Below the pieces are notes generated by a model that saw nothing but the letters and a program-made list of their open reading frames with translations, had not been told where the DNA came from and made no database searches. The position numbers and the translations under genes were made by a program. DNA of 64,000 nt from Tetracentron sinense (Eukaryota > Streptophyta > Magnoliopsida > Trochodendrales > Trochodendraceae). The stretch is from NCBI GenBank assembly GCA_015143295.1, contig CM026565.1, forward strand, positions 26,420,052 to 26,484,051, given 5' to 3'. Positions 55,259 to 64,000 of the stretch are shown piece by piece; within the stretch, counting starts at the first letter, position 1, and every line of letters begins with the position of its first letter.

Positions 55259-56366
55259 TGTCGACACAAAATTTCGTGGACGAAATAATGATGAACAAAA
55301 TATTTTATTTATTTTCAGTTTGGTACAACTCTCAAGAAATCCTCTGATTAACAATCAGAAATTTCTAAAATAGAAGATGAGGGCCGAGGCGTGATCTCGA
55401 TCTTCTTTGAAGGTGTTGATGTAGCTTTTCCTTTCTTCCGGGCTTCGCACTTAATCGGCTAGAAAGTTATTTTGGAGGAGAACTGGCTTCTTTGCAGCTT
55501 TGTCTTCTCCGGAATGATTTGATTTCTTTTCTTTGAAGGCTAGAGAATGCTTCTGAGTTCTCTTCTTTGGCTTCTTCTGAATTTCTCTCTCTGAATTTCT
55601 GAATCTCTAAATCTCTAGCTTTGGCTCTTATTTATAGACTTTTAGAGATAAGGATCTCAAGAATCCTACTCCATCTAGTGGTTTAAAGGATTTAAGAGAT
55701 CTTAATAAGGCTTATCCATTTAGAGATAAGGATTTCAAGAGTCCCACTTTATTTAGTAGTTTAAGGGATTTAAGAGATCTTGATAAGACTTATCCATTTA
55801 GAGATAAGGATTTCAAGAGTCCCACTCTATTTAGTAGTTTAAGGGATTTAAGAGATCTTGATAAGACTTATCCATTTAGAGATAAGGATTTCAAGAGTCC
55901 CACTCTATTTAGTAGTTTAAGAAATCTTGATAAGACTTATCCATTTAGAGATAAGGATTTCAAGAGTCCCACTCTATTTAGTAGTTTAAGAGATTTAAGA
56001 GATCTTGATAAGGCTTATCCATTTAGAGATAAGGATTTCAAGAGTCCCACTCTATTTAGTAGTTTAAGGGACTTAGGAGGCTTTCATGGGCCCCACCCAT
56101 CTTCTTGGGTATTGAGTCCACAATCAGGTTTTTTGTATTGACGGATCGACCCACTTATCGAGTGTATGACCCATTTAGATTTGGACTTGAGTTTTGAGTT
56201 TATAGGCTTTCTACTTCGTGCCCAGACCCGAGCCGTAAAAGGCTCATGCCTTGTCATTAGGCCCAATTTAAATGTATAGGGCTTTTTAATGATTTTAGGC
56301 TTTTTATATAATTTTATCAGAGTGTAAGGACCTTTGCGTAAAATTAATAAATTTTAGGGTTCTACA
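55259..56366 (-). repeat. 3' LTR of the Tat element (1.1 kb)
   Basis: On the minus strand it starts TGTAGAACCCTAAAATTTAT (56366) and probably ends ...TTTGTGTCGACA (55259). It has a TATA-like CTATAAATAAGAG at about 55628-55640. Directly upstream of this lie six tandem 78-bp repeats. The 3' boundary is judged from the TG...CA rule because the second LTR is not in view. Confidence 0.72.
55643..56080. repeat. Six tandem copies of a 78-bp sequence in the U3 of the Tat LTR
   Basis: TAGAGATAAGGATTTCAAGA starts at 55721, 55799, 55877, 55946 and 56024, with a slightly diverged copy at 55643. One copy (55877-55945) lacks 9 bp. Each carries GTCCCACTCTATTTAGTAG and GAGATCTTGATAAG. They sit immediately upstream of the TATA box of the LTR promoter (minus strand). 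Confidence 0.9.
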
Positions 56367-56382
56367 AATTGCCCCCTCAAGG
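56367..56382 (-). other. Polypurine tract of the Tat element
   Basis: The minus strand reads CCTTGAGGGGGCAATT directly before TGTAGAACCC of the 3' LTR, like the GGGGGCA-type tracts of Tat/Ogre elements. Confidence 0.65.
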
Positions 56383-56728
56383 GTATAATGATGGAACCTA
56401 TGAGTGACATTAGTGTAACCCTTGATTTAGTGTTTGATTTGGATTTAATTTATTTGGAGTTTATCTTGATTTGGGTTAGACACGAATCCTATTCCTAATG
56501 GGATAAGGAGACAGGTTACCTCCCCTTACAAATAGGAAGAGAACGGCATTAATGCACCCATGTTTTTTTTTGTGCAGGTTTGGGTTTTAGACATTCGAGT
56601 GCCGAAAGACCCGAAACGGCCTGGACTAAGTCGGCGATGCCACTGTACGGTTCCCGTTTGTTGGAGACAACAGTTTGCTGCTAATGGGTTTTTTTTTTTT
56701 TTTTTTTTTGATCTGTTTTTTTTTTTTT

Positions 56729-56801
56729 ATGGTAGCTGAACCTGAGGTAACTTTACAGGCTGCCTACGTACCCGTAATGGGATCAAGCTTTAACGTAGTT
56801 C

Positions 56802-56842
<41 letters not shown>

Positions 56843-56930
56843 GTAGCTGAACCTGAGGTAACTTTACAGGCTGCCTACGTACCCGTAATGGGATCAAGCT
56901 TTAACGTAGTTCGATTTTTATTTTTATTTT
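56729..56930 (-). repeat. Duplicated module in the spacer between integrase and LTR
   Basis: A sequence of about 77 bp, starting ATGGTAGCTGAACCTGAGGT on the plus strand, occurs at 56729 and 56840, separated by a long T run. On the element's sense strand it reads GAACTACGTTAAAGCTTGAT ... GGGTACGTAGGCAGCC next to poly-A. This TACGTAGGCAGCC phrase is, from my recollection, shared by Tat-group spacers of many plants. Confidence 0.7.
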
Positions 56931-56999
56931 TATTTTTATTTTTTTTTTGAACCTTTTACAATTTTGGTTGTATAAGCCAAGAGTGACATGCATTTTAAG

Positions 57000-57117
57000 C
57001 TCATACGTCAAGGAGCGTTGTGGACACTTTAAACTCGTATCAAGGAGCGTTGTGGACACTTTAGGCTCGTATCGAGGAGCATTGTGGACACTTTAGGCTC
57101 ATATCGAGGAGCGTTGT
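57000..57117. repeat. Four tandem copies of a roughly 32-bp sequence
   Basis: AAGGAGCGTTGTGGACACTT and variants repeat four times, each followed by TA(A/G)(A/G)CTC(A/G)TATC, just downstream of the integrase stop of the Tat element. Confidence 0.8.
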
Positions 57118-57121
57118 TCTA

Positions 57122-58160
57122 TCATGGATAGTATTGCTTGAGGAACTTGCCGTTGATAGGACCAAGACGAACTCCATCGGGTGTTGAAAGAAGGTAAGCG
57201 CCGTTGGTGTAGACTTCTCTCACCACATGCGGTCCATCCCACTTTGGATCAAATTTCTCTCCAGACCGATGTGAAAGAATAATAGGCCTTCGAACTGCAA
57301 GTACTAAGTCACCTATTTGGAAGGAGCGAGGTCGAACTTTCTTGTTGAAAGCTCGAGACAAGCGAGCTTGATAGCACTCGAGGCGTTGCTGCGCTTCTAA
57401 CCTCTTTTCGTCCAAAGCTTCGAGTTCAGCAAGACGTAGCTTTGTATTGTCATCACCTGTGAGGCCTTCTTGGATCGCAATCCGTAGTGATGGAATTTGG
57501 CGTTCCAATGGAAGTATTGCTTCGACTCCATAGACAAGCGAGTAAGGTGTGGCTTGTGTAGGAGTGCGGTATGAAGTTCGGTATGCCCAAAGTGCTTCAC
57601 CAATCCGTTCATGCCAATCCTTTTTCGACTTGGAAACAACCTTCTCAAGGAGCTTGCAAAGAGTTTTATTGAAAGCTTCTGCGAGTCCGTTTGCTGGCGC
57701 ATTGTACATTGTAGAGCATCTTTGCTTGATTTCGAACTTCGCACAAAATTGATCCATCAGAGCATTCTTGAATGGTTTCCCGTTATCCGTTACTATATAA
57801 CGGGGGACCCCATAGCGGAAGACAATATTATTTTTGATGAAGTCTACAACCGTCTCTTTCTTGACTTCTTTGAGAGGGATTGCTTCTGCCCATTTGGAGA
57901 AATAGTCTGTCGCAGCAAGAATGTAGAGGTGTTGTTTAGAAGACTTTGGGAGTGGCCCGACAACATCAAGTCCCCAATTGTCAAAGGGCCAAGATGCTAC
58001 TGTTGGGTGAAGCGGCTCGGGTGGTTGGCGAATGAAGTCTCCATGGATTTGACATGCATGACATCTTTTGGCAAACTCGAGCGAGTCTTTCACCATGGTT
58101 GGCCAATAGTATCCCATTCTCTTTAGGCGATCATGCAACTTTGGTCCTGACTGATGAGCT
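57122..58160 (-). CDS. Tat element integrase (3' part of pol, after second frameshift)
   Basis: Zinc-binding N terminus (HQSGPKLHDRL, CHACQIH), then the DDE core: GLDVVGPLPKSS, YIVTDNGKPFKN and GLAEAFNKTLCKLLEK supply the two Asp and the Glu. The C-terminal part has GDLVLAVRRPI and FDPKWDGPHVVREVYTNGAY, a GPY/F-like module, and ends FLKQYYP. It inserts the element cDNA into host DNA. It is out of frame with the upstream RNase H part because of one extra base near 58160, so it would not be made as a fusion from this copy. Confidence 0.9.
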
Positions 58161-59735
58161 ACCACAGATACCTGAATGAGTTTCTTCAAGGGCCTCTTTA
58201 GCTTCATCATTTCCAAGACATCTCATCAAGATGTCATTGAAAGAGCGACGATACAGCTCATTGTTGAAGTATAGGAATCGGGGCGCACGACGACGAATTT
58301 CAGTCTTGTGCTTGAGATCATTCGGCAATTTTCCATATTGAAGATATTCAACGAGAGGTTGTCTCCAGTCTTCAACCTCAATCTCGAATACTTCGATGAA
58401 ATTTGTTGCTTGTTGAGCGATGTCATGGTGGATCAAGTGAGGGATGACCCATCTCCGACAGACAGGAACCGTCGTCACTTCTTCTTCAAGTACAGCTAAA
58501 GTTGCTGCAAGGTTGGCCAAAGCATCAGCTTGTTTATTCTCGTTTCTTGAAACATGCAACATAGTGATATCTTCGAACTGACTTATGAGCTCAGCAGCAT
58601 AGAGATAGTAGGGGATTAGATTGGGCTTGAGGATGTCGTACTCTGTCAAGAGCTGGTTAATGACAAGCTTTGAGTCTCCATACACATTGAGCTGGTACAA
58701 CTGCATGTCTCGGGCTAGTTCCAATCCAATTATGAGGGATTGATATTCAGCCACATTGTTTGAACATAACTCTGCCAATGTGAAGGCGAATGGAAGGACT
58801 TCATCTTGTGGAGTTACAAAGACGACTCCTGCTCCTGCTGCATTCTTTCTTGCAGCACCATCAAAAAACATCTTCCATGATGGTATTACATCAGTGTAGA
58901 AGATCTCTTCATCGGGCAAGTCTTGAGATAATTCCCAATCAGCTGGGATTGGATGATCTGCGAGGAAGTCAGCTACCGCTTGTCCTTTTACTGCCTTCTG
59001 AGGGATGTAAACGATCTCAAATTCTGACAGGAGAAGTGCCCATTTGGCGAGCCTTCCCGATAGAACTGGTCTCGTCATTATGTATTTGAGTGGATCGGCG
59101 TGAGAGATAAGTCGGACTGTGTGTGACAGCATATAGTGCCTCAACTTCTTTGTAGCGAAGATAAGAGCAAGACATATCTTCTCAATGGGTGAATAGTTCA
59201 ATTCTGCCCCCACCAGAGTTCGGCTCAGGTAGTAGAGCGCATTTTCTTTGCGATCATGATTTTCTTGTGCCAATAATGCCCCCAATGACTGCTCTTGAGC
59301 ACTGATGTAAAGAATCAGTGGTTTATTGGGGATAGGCGCTGCTAAAACCGGTGCTTTGAGGAGATACTCTTTGATGCTTTCGAAAGCTTTCTTACAAGCA
59401 TCATCCCATTTGAACAATGCATCTTTCTTCATCAACTTGTTAAAGGGGTGACACCGCCCTGCTAGGTTTGAGATGAACCTCCGGATGTAGGCGAGACGAC
59501 CTTGGAGGCCTTTAAGCTCGTGGATATTCTTAGGTTCTGGCATATTGTGGATAGCATCGATTTTAGCTTGGTCAATCTCAATACCGCGATGTCGGACAAC
59601 AAACCCGAGGAATTTGCCTGAAGTGACTCCAAATGCACACTTTAAAGGGTTCATCTTTAATTGGTACCTTCGAAGTCTGATGAAAATGTCACGAAGGTCT
59701 TGAAGATGATCCGCTCTCCTTTTTGATTTTACCAC
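58161..59735 (-). CDS. Tat element RT C-terminus, RNase H and archaeal-type RNase H
   Basis: Continues the RT after YVDDL in a shifted frame (VKSKRRADHLQDL, MNPLKCAFGVTSGKFLGF, IHELKGLQGRLAYIRRFISN). Then comes the RT-linked RNase H (LYISAQEQSLGALLAQ, ALYYLSRTLVGAELNYSPIE, VADFLADHP). A second RNase H follows with its four acidic residues in MFFDGAARKNAAGAG, NNVAEYQSLIIGLELA, VYGDSKLVINQLL and NKQADALANLA. The dual RNase H marks the Tat lineage. A connecting region leads to ETHSGICG, where a base insertion breaks the frame to integrase. Confidence 0.92.
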
Positions 59736-60549
59736 CTAAGTCATCGACGTAGCATTCAACCTTTGTGTGCAAGACATCATCAAAAATCTTTTGCATAGCA
59801 CGTTGATAAGTGGCACCAGCATTTTTTAGTCCAAACGGCATCACTTTATAGCAGTAAATTCCCTTTGGTGTACGAAAGGCTGTGAGTTCTTCATCCTTTG
59901 GATCCATACGAATTTGGTTATAACCAGATGAACCATCCATAAAGGATAAGACTTCGTGTCCTGTTGTAGCATCGACCATGAGCTCCGTAATTGGCAATGG
60001 AAAGTCATCTTTTGGACATGCATTATTCAGGTCGCGAAAATCTACGCATACTCGGATTTGTCCATTCTTCTTCTTGACTGGGACAATATTTGCAATCCAA
60101 CTTGGATACTTCACTTCTCGGATGAAATCAGCTTCGATCAGCTTGTTGACTTCAGCTTCGATCTGTGGAACCAGTTCAGGCCGATAGCGACGCTGCGCTT
60201 GCTTGATGGGGCGAACGCCATGTTTGATAGCTAGGTGATGGATTGCTACTTTGGGATCAAGGCCGGGCATGTCCTTGTAACTCCATGCAAAAACGTCTTT
60301 GTATTCTTGCAGTAGCTTGAAGTAATCAGCTTCTTCCTCAGGACTTAAGAGTGCACTGACAAAGATAGGGCGCAGTTCTTCTTCTGTACCAAGGTTTAAT
60401 TGTTTGAGCTCGTCGACGGTAGCTTGCCCCCCTTCTTCGAAGACTGGAGGAGCACTTTCTAGTTCATCGTTTGAAGATGATGACTCTTCTTCGACAGGCT
60501 CTTGGATGGTAATGTGATTGACGGTAGCAACATCTTCGATCTCGCTCAT
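59736..60549 (-). CDS. Tat element reverse transcriptase, N-terminal and palm part
   Basis: Starts at an ATG that overlaps the gag-pro stop as ATGA (60549-60546). An acidic leader of about 70 residues precedes DVFAWSYKDMPGLDPKVAIH, the usual Tat/gypsy RT entry. RT motifs: KLIEADFIREVKYPSWIANI, VCVDFRDLNNACPKDDFPLP, FMDGSSGYNQIRM, MPFGLKNAGATYQRAM and YVDDL at about residues 266-270 (catalytic). One extra base directly after YVDDL (about 59735-59740) shifts the frame. Confidence 0.93.
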
Positions 60550-63500
60550 CTCAATTGATTTGTTTGAGATTGTTTTCCTTGGTTAGTGGAGATGATAATG
60601 CGTCGTTTTACCGTCAAAGCATCTGTTGTTGAGACTTCCAAAATTGCTTGTCGTTTCATTTGCGATGGAATTACACTTTGTGGGTCACCAACATCTTTGC
60701 GACTGACATGCCTCTTCTCATGTCTACGTCGTCTTTTGGACTTGTTCAGAGGAGCAGGTTCGTCTTCTTTTCCTTGTGCTCCCAAGCGGGTGAGTGCAGA
60801 CTCACGCCATTGGAGAACTTGAGAGTTTAAGGTTGTATCACTTTGTGCTGCTCCTAAACGCTCAAAGACCGAAGTACCTTGTATTGGTGGGGCAAGTCGA
60901 TCAAAGACAGATGTACGAGCTGAGGGGACTTTGTTTTCACAATCGTCGGCTACTTGCACTGTAATGTGTTGAGTAGAGACTTTCTCCTTTACTGAGATTT
61001 TGATTGGTGTTTGAGGTGTAGAGCCAACTCCTTGACGGTTGATAATGAACTTTTCTCCTTTTCGAACTAGTTGGGCCTGCGCCTTTGTGAGGCCATGGAT
61101 TTGGTCAAGAGGTTGAAGCTTGCCTAAGCGTATGGGCTCACCTTTTCCATATCCAGCTGCTTCGAAGAGCTTTTCTGTCTTAGCTCCATACCAACCCTCT
61201 GAACTTTCTTGGGTTGAGATGTCTTCCTCTTCTTCAAACTTCATTGTAGATGCGACAAATCCTACAATTGGTGGCCTTATAATTGTGGATTTGACGAGCG
61301 GTGCTACTGGAAGAACTAACTCATCTTGCAAAGTGTTTAGGTTGGCTTTCGAAAAAGTAGAGTTGGTCTCTTTAGTCATTGCCACAAAAGGAAGTTGTCC
61401 CGGCTTTCGACGTGATTGCGGAATGTATTGAAGCACTGAGATTGGATTGGAGATGTTGGTAGAGTTCTTCGTTGATTTGTTCGTTTCCTCTCCTTTTGAT
61501 ACTTTTTGAGCTTTCTCATCCTTTTGGGACTTGGGGGATGAAAGAATTTTAGCTTCTTTTCCTTTGTTGATGTCGAGTCTGCTAGAAGATGGTACCGAAG
61601 TTGGAAGTGCTTCCGGGAGGACTTCAGTCTCTGTGTAGAACTTAGCATCAGCAAAGTGTGTTTCAGTCTTCTCAAAAGGTCGACTCTCAGCAACAATCTT
61701 TCTCTGCACACCATCCTTGTAATACTTGAAGCATTGATGCCATGTAGATGGAACCACACCCGTCTCGTGTAACCAGGGACGTCCAAGCAACAAGTGGTAT
61801 GATGTCTTGCAATCAATGACATGGAAGAGTACTTCGGACTCCAAGTCTTCGATTGTGAGCTTTAAGCGGACCATTCCGATGGCTCTCTGCCCCCCTTGGT
61901 TAAAGCCTTGGATCACCAGCCTACTTCGACTCAATTGATCTGGAGAGATGCCAACTTTTCTCATCGTACGGATGGGCATGATATTGACAGCAGACCCGCA
62001 GTCAAGAAGAATGCGCTGAACTTTGTGTTCTTTAATGGATCCTGTGACATACAACGGCCTGTTATGAAGATGAGAACCAAGTTGTAGGTCTTCGTCGTCG
62101 AAGGTAATGGTGGCCATGCAAGAGGCACATGTCTCCGACTTCTTTTGAACCCAATCTTTTTCCTTGTACTTGTGGGGATTAGTCAAGGCTTGAGCGAGGC
62201 TGAGCCGAGTCTTCTCCGGTAGTTGTAGGGCCTCAAAGAGACTCAAGTGTATTGACGTCTCTTCAATGTCAGAGGTATCATCTTCTCCTTTGGGATGGTC
62301 TTCTTCATGAATTGAAGGGGATGATTGGTCGGCAGGTACATCGTTCACTTCTTCTTTCGATGTGTCTGACTCGACTTGGTAACATGCGACAAAGTAGGCC
62401 GGCTCTCGTTGCTGTTTTTGGAGAAACCACTTTGGTATGAAGTCGCCAAATGTGATTGCCAAAGGAGGAAACTGCTGAAAAATCTCTTCAGGATCAGCAG
62501 GAGGCACTTTGAATGCTTTTTTCTTCACTACCTTCTTCTTCTTCTTTGACTTGATGGTTGGACGAGTCTTTCTTTTGGTCCGTCTTGCTCTTTGATGAAA
62601 AGGAGGTGGTGGATGTTGCACACGTCGTCGCCGTCGTGTAACCAATGTCCAACCGTCATCATCGATGAGAGAAGATTCTTCTGTTGACTCTCGTTCAATT
62701 TTTGTAGGGAGACATCGTTGTTGCTGTAGTTGCAACAATGGAATTTGCCCTTGACTGGATGCTACCACTGATATTGAATGGGGGATACCAAAGCCAAGAG
62801 TTCCGGCTGTGACTTGCTTCAAATTTTGTGGTGGCCATGGTGCTTTTATTGCTTGAGAAGACAACATTGCTACAGATGATGAAGGTGGAATCAAACTGTG
62901 GTTGAAAGACCCGAAGGCAACACTCGTCATATTCGAGGCTGCCACATCATTGACGGAGTCAAGTTCAATTTTTCCTTGTCGAGCTAGGTCCATAATCTTC
63001 TCTTTGAGGACGAAACATTTTCCAACCGGATGGCTAATCAGTTGGTGGTATCGGCAGTATTTTGGGTCATCAACGCGACCCGCTTCCTCTGGACGTTTAG
63101 AGGTTGGCAATTCAATCAACTTTAGACTTAGCAGTTGATCGAGCATGCCAGATACCTCAGAGTCTGGAAAAGGATATTCTTTTGCCTCGAGCTCCTTGAG
63201 CGTCATCCTGCCTTGCCCTCTTTCTTGAGATGTGCCTGCCTTCGGCGGTTCCTGCTTCTTTTGGCTCGAGATCTTGACCGGCTTGGTGGTAGTAGTGGTG
63301 ATCATAGCCTCCTTAGTTTTGGAGGGTTTGGATGTGTTCCACTGCTTCTTCTCCGACTTGAAAGAATCGATTGGTCGTGGATCTCCATGTGCGGCTATAC
63401 TGAGTTCCATGTCATGAGCCCGTGTAGCTAATTCTTCAAAAGAACGAGGCTTAATCCCTTTGAGGATGTAAAGAAGCCCCCAGTGCATCCCTTGGATGCA

Positions 63501-64000
63501 CATCTCAATAGCAGATGGTTCAGAAAGACGATCCTTGCAGTTAAGAGCAAGATTCCTCCACTTGTCGATGTAGTCAATAACAGGTTCATCTTTCACTTGT
63601 CGTACAGCGGCAAGCTCCACCATGCTCACTGTCCTTCTGGTGCTATAGAAGCGATTGAGAAACTCGCGCTCCAGTTGATCCCAACTGTCAATGGAACCAG
63701 ACTCTAGATCGGTATACCAGTCGAACGCATTCCCTTTGAGGGAGCGAACGAACTGTTTCACCATGAAGTCTCCGTACGTGCCGGCATTATTGCAAGTCTC
63801 GATAAAGTGAGCAACGTGTTGTTTTGGATTGCCTTTTCCATCGAACTGTTGAAACTTTGGCGGTTGGTATCCTGTCGAGAAGCGCATTTGCTCAATGCGT
63901 TGAGAGTATGGCTTGGCATAGACCAAGGAAGATTGTGACACACTCCCGTATTGAGCACAAATGGTATCAGTAATCATTGCTTGTAGCTGTTGGATGGAGA
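60546..64000 (-). CDS. Tat element gag-protease polyprotein, N terminus beyond right edge
   Basis: Open from the window edge (SIQQLQAMITDTIC...) to TGA at 60546, at least 1,150 codons. Gag core: STGYQPPKFQQFDGKGNPKQ, VKQFVRSLKGNAFDWYTDLE, LEREFLNRFYSTRRTVSMVE, MHWGLLYILKGIKPRSFEEL. A gag zinc-finger-like Cys/His region follows (KYCRYHQLISHPVGKCFVLK, about residue 306 counted from the Met at 63977), then a Lys/Arg-rich linker. The retropepsin-like domain has ILLDCGSAVNIMP (about residue 655) and LLLGRPWLHETGVVPSTWHQ. After it comes a long tail with SVFDRLAPP and SVFERLGA repeats and a basic stretch (KSKRRRRHEKRH). The active-site motif is DCGS rather than DSGA. Confidence 0.93.
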   Translation of the reverse strand, partial: SIQQLQAMITDTICAQYGSVSQSSLVYAKPYSQRIEQMRFSTGYQPPKFQQFDGKGNPKQHVAHFIETCNNAGTYGDFMVKQFVRSLKGNAFDWYTDLESGSIDSWDQLEREFLNRFYSTRRTVSMVELAAVRQVKDEPVIDYIDKWRNLALNCKDRLSEPSAIEMCIQGMHWGLLYILKGIKPRSFEELATRAHDMELSIAAHGDPRPIDSFKSEKKQWNTSKPSKTKEAMITTTTTKPVKISSQKKQEPPKAGTSQERGQGRMTLKELEAKEYPFPDSEVSGMLDQLLSLKLIELPTSKRPEEAGRVDDPKYCRYHQLISHPVGKCFVLKEKIMDLARQGKIELDSVNDVAASNMTSVAFGSFNHSLIPPSSSVAMLSSQAIKAPWPPQNLKQVTAGTLGFGIPHSISVVASSQGQIPLLQLQQQRCLPTKIERESTEESSLIDDDGWTLVTRRRRRVQHPPPPFHQRARRTKRKTRPTIKSKKKKKVVKKKAFKVPPADPEEIFQQFPPLAITFGDFIPKWFLQKQQREPAYFVACYQVESDTSKEEVNDVPADQSSPSIHEEDHPKGEDDTSDIEETSIHLSLFEALQLPEKTRLSLAQALTNPHKYKEKDWVQKKSETCASCMATITFDDEDLQLGSHLHNRPLYVTGSIKEHKVQRILLDCGSAVNIMPIRTMRKVGISPDQLSRSRLVIQGFNQGGQRAIGMVRLKLTIEDLESEVLFHVIDCKTSYHLLLGRPWLHETGVVPSTWHQCFKYYKDGVQRKIVAESRPFEKTETHFADAKFYTETEVLPEALPTSVPSSSRLDINKGKEAKILSSPKSQKDEKAQKVSKGEETNKSTKNSTNISNPISVLQYIPQSRRKPGQLPFVAMTKETNSTFSKANLNTLQDELVLPVAPLVKSTIIRPPIVGFVASTMKFEEEEDISTQESSEGWYGAKTEKLFEAAGYGKGEPIRLGKLQPLDQIHGLTKAQAQLVRKGEKFIINRQGVGSTPQTPIKISVKEKVSTQHITVQVADDCENKVPSARTSVFDRLAPPIQGTSVFERLGAAQSDTTLNSQVLQWRESALTRLGAQGKEDEPAPLNKSKRRRRHEKRHVSRKDVGDPQSVIPSQMKRQAILEVSTTDALTVKRRIIISTNQGKQSQTNQLR

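Larger units (their letters stand above)
55259..64000 (-). mobile_element. Tat-lineage Ty3/gypsy LTR retrotransposon, 5' part beyond the right edge
   Basis: Minus-strand element containing gag-pro, RT, RNase H, a second (archaeal-type) RNase H, integrase, a long non-coding spacer, polypurine tract and 3' LTR. The second RNase H is diagnostic of the Tat group (Ogre/Retand-like). Pol is broken only by two single-base frameshifts, so the copy is relatively young. The predicted target duplication is ACAAT (55254-55258); the 5' LTR and the other flank lie outside the window. Confidence 0.93.

Noticed and set aside
55643-56080. CRISPR-like array
   Set aside because: The 78-bp units are contiguous, without spacers, inside a plant LTR; they are ordinary tandem repeats.
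56675-56950. 91-residue frame over the T runs
   Set aside because: Mostly poly-Phe from homopolymers; the conserved part is a non-coding module of the Tat spacer.
58150-59745. Programmed ribosomal frameshifts in the Tat pol
   Set aside because: No slippery heptamer or obvious downstream structure at either site; one-base insertions are a simpler explanation.

Overview
The window is nuclear DNA of a flowering plant, most likely a eudicot. The evidence is AT-rich DNA with GT-AG introns, three housekeeping genes of plant type (an organellar ClpB chaperone, an RTF2 protein with the plant ubiquitin-like extension, a CAF1 deadenylase), Ty3/gypsy elements of the Tekay and Tat lineages, tRNA-derived SINEs, MITEs, Helitron ends and a satellite array. 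The species cannot be named from the sequence. No bacterial, organellar, rRNA or functional tRNA genes were seen.

Layout. 1-3.3 kb: 5' part of a ClpB gene on the minus strand (exons 1-3), with a Tourist-like MITE in intron 1. 3.5-10.3 kb: intergenic DNA full of short inverted-repeat elements. 10.47-11.62 kb: intact single-exon RTF2 gene. 12.4-19.4 kb: intergenic, with a hAT-type MITE, a Mutator-type MITE, a fold-back element and a possible orphan promoter. 19.49-28.38 kb: a direct tandem duplication (4.7 kb and 4.2 kb) whose units each start at a SINE and each carry a dead BEL1-like homeobox gene fragment. 29.2-29.9 kb: nested MITEs with hairpin ends. 30.2-31.4 kb: intact CAF1 deadenylase. 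31.85-52.52 kb: an array of a roughly 530-bp satellite, split by two gypsy-type solo LTRs (one containing a copia-type solo LTR), a deleted Tekay-type element and a SINE. 52.5-55.1 kb: repeat remnants and a small Helitron. 55.26 kb to the right edge: a Tat-lineage LTR retrotransposon on the minus strand, nearly open, with dual RNase H, truncated by the window end.

The three host genes act separately (mitochondrial or plastid protein disaggregation, replication fork/spliceosome function, mRNA deadenylation), and nothing suggests co-regulation. The most unusual signal is shared by LTRs of different families in the satellite array. Each has a cluster of CpG-containing palindromes, mostly built on CGATCGATCG, ending about 40-60 bp upstream of its TATA box. 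Other points of note are the six-monomer higher-order structure of the satellite, the SINE-bounded duplication with a captured BEL1-like fragment, and the ATGA overlap between gag-pro and pol of the Tat element.
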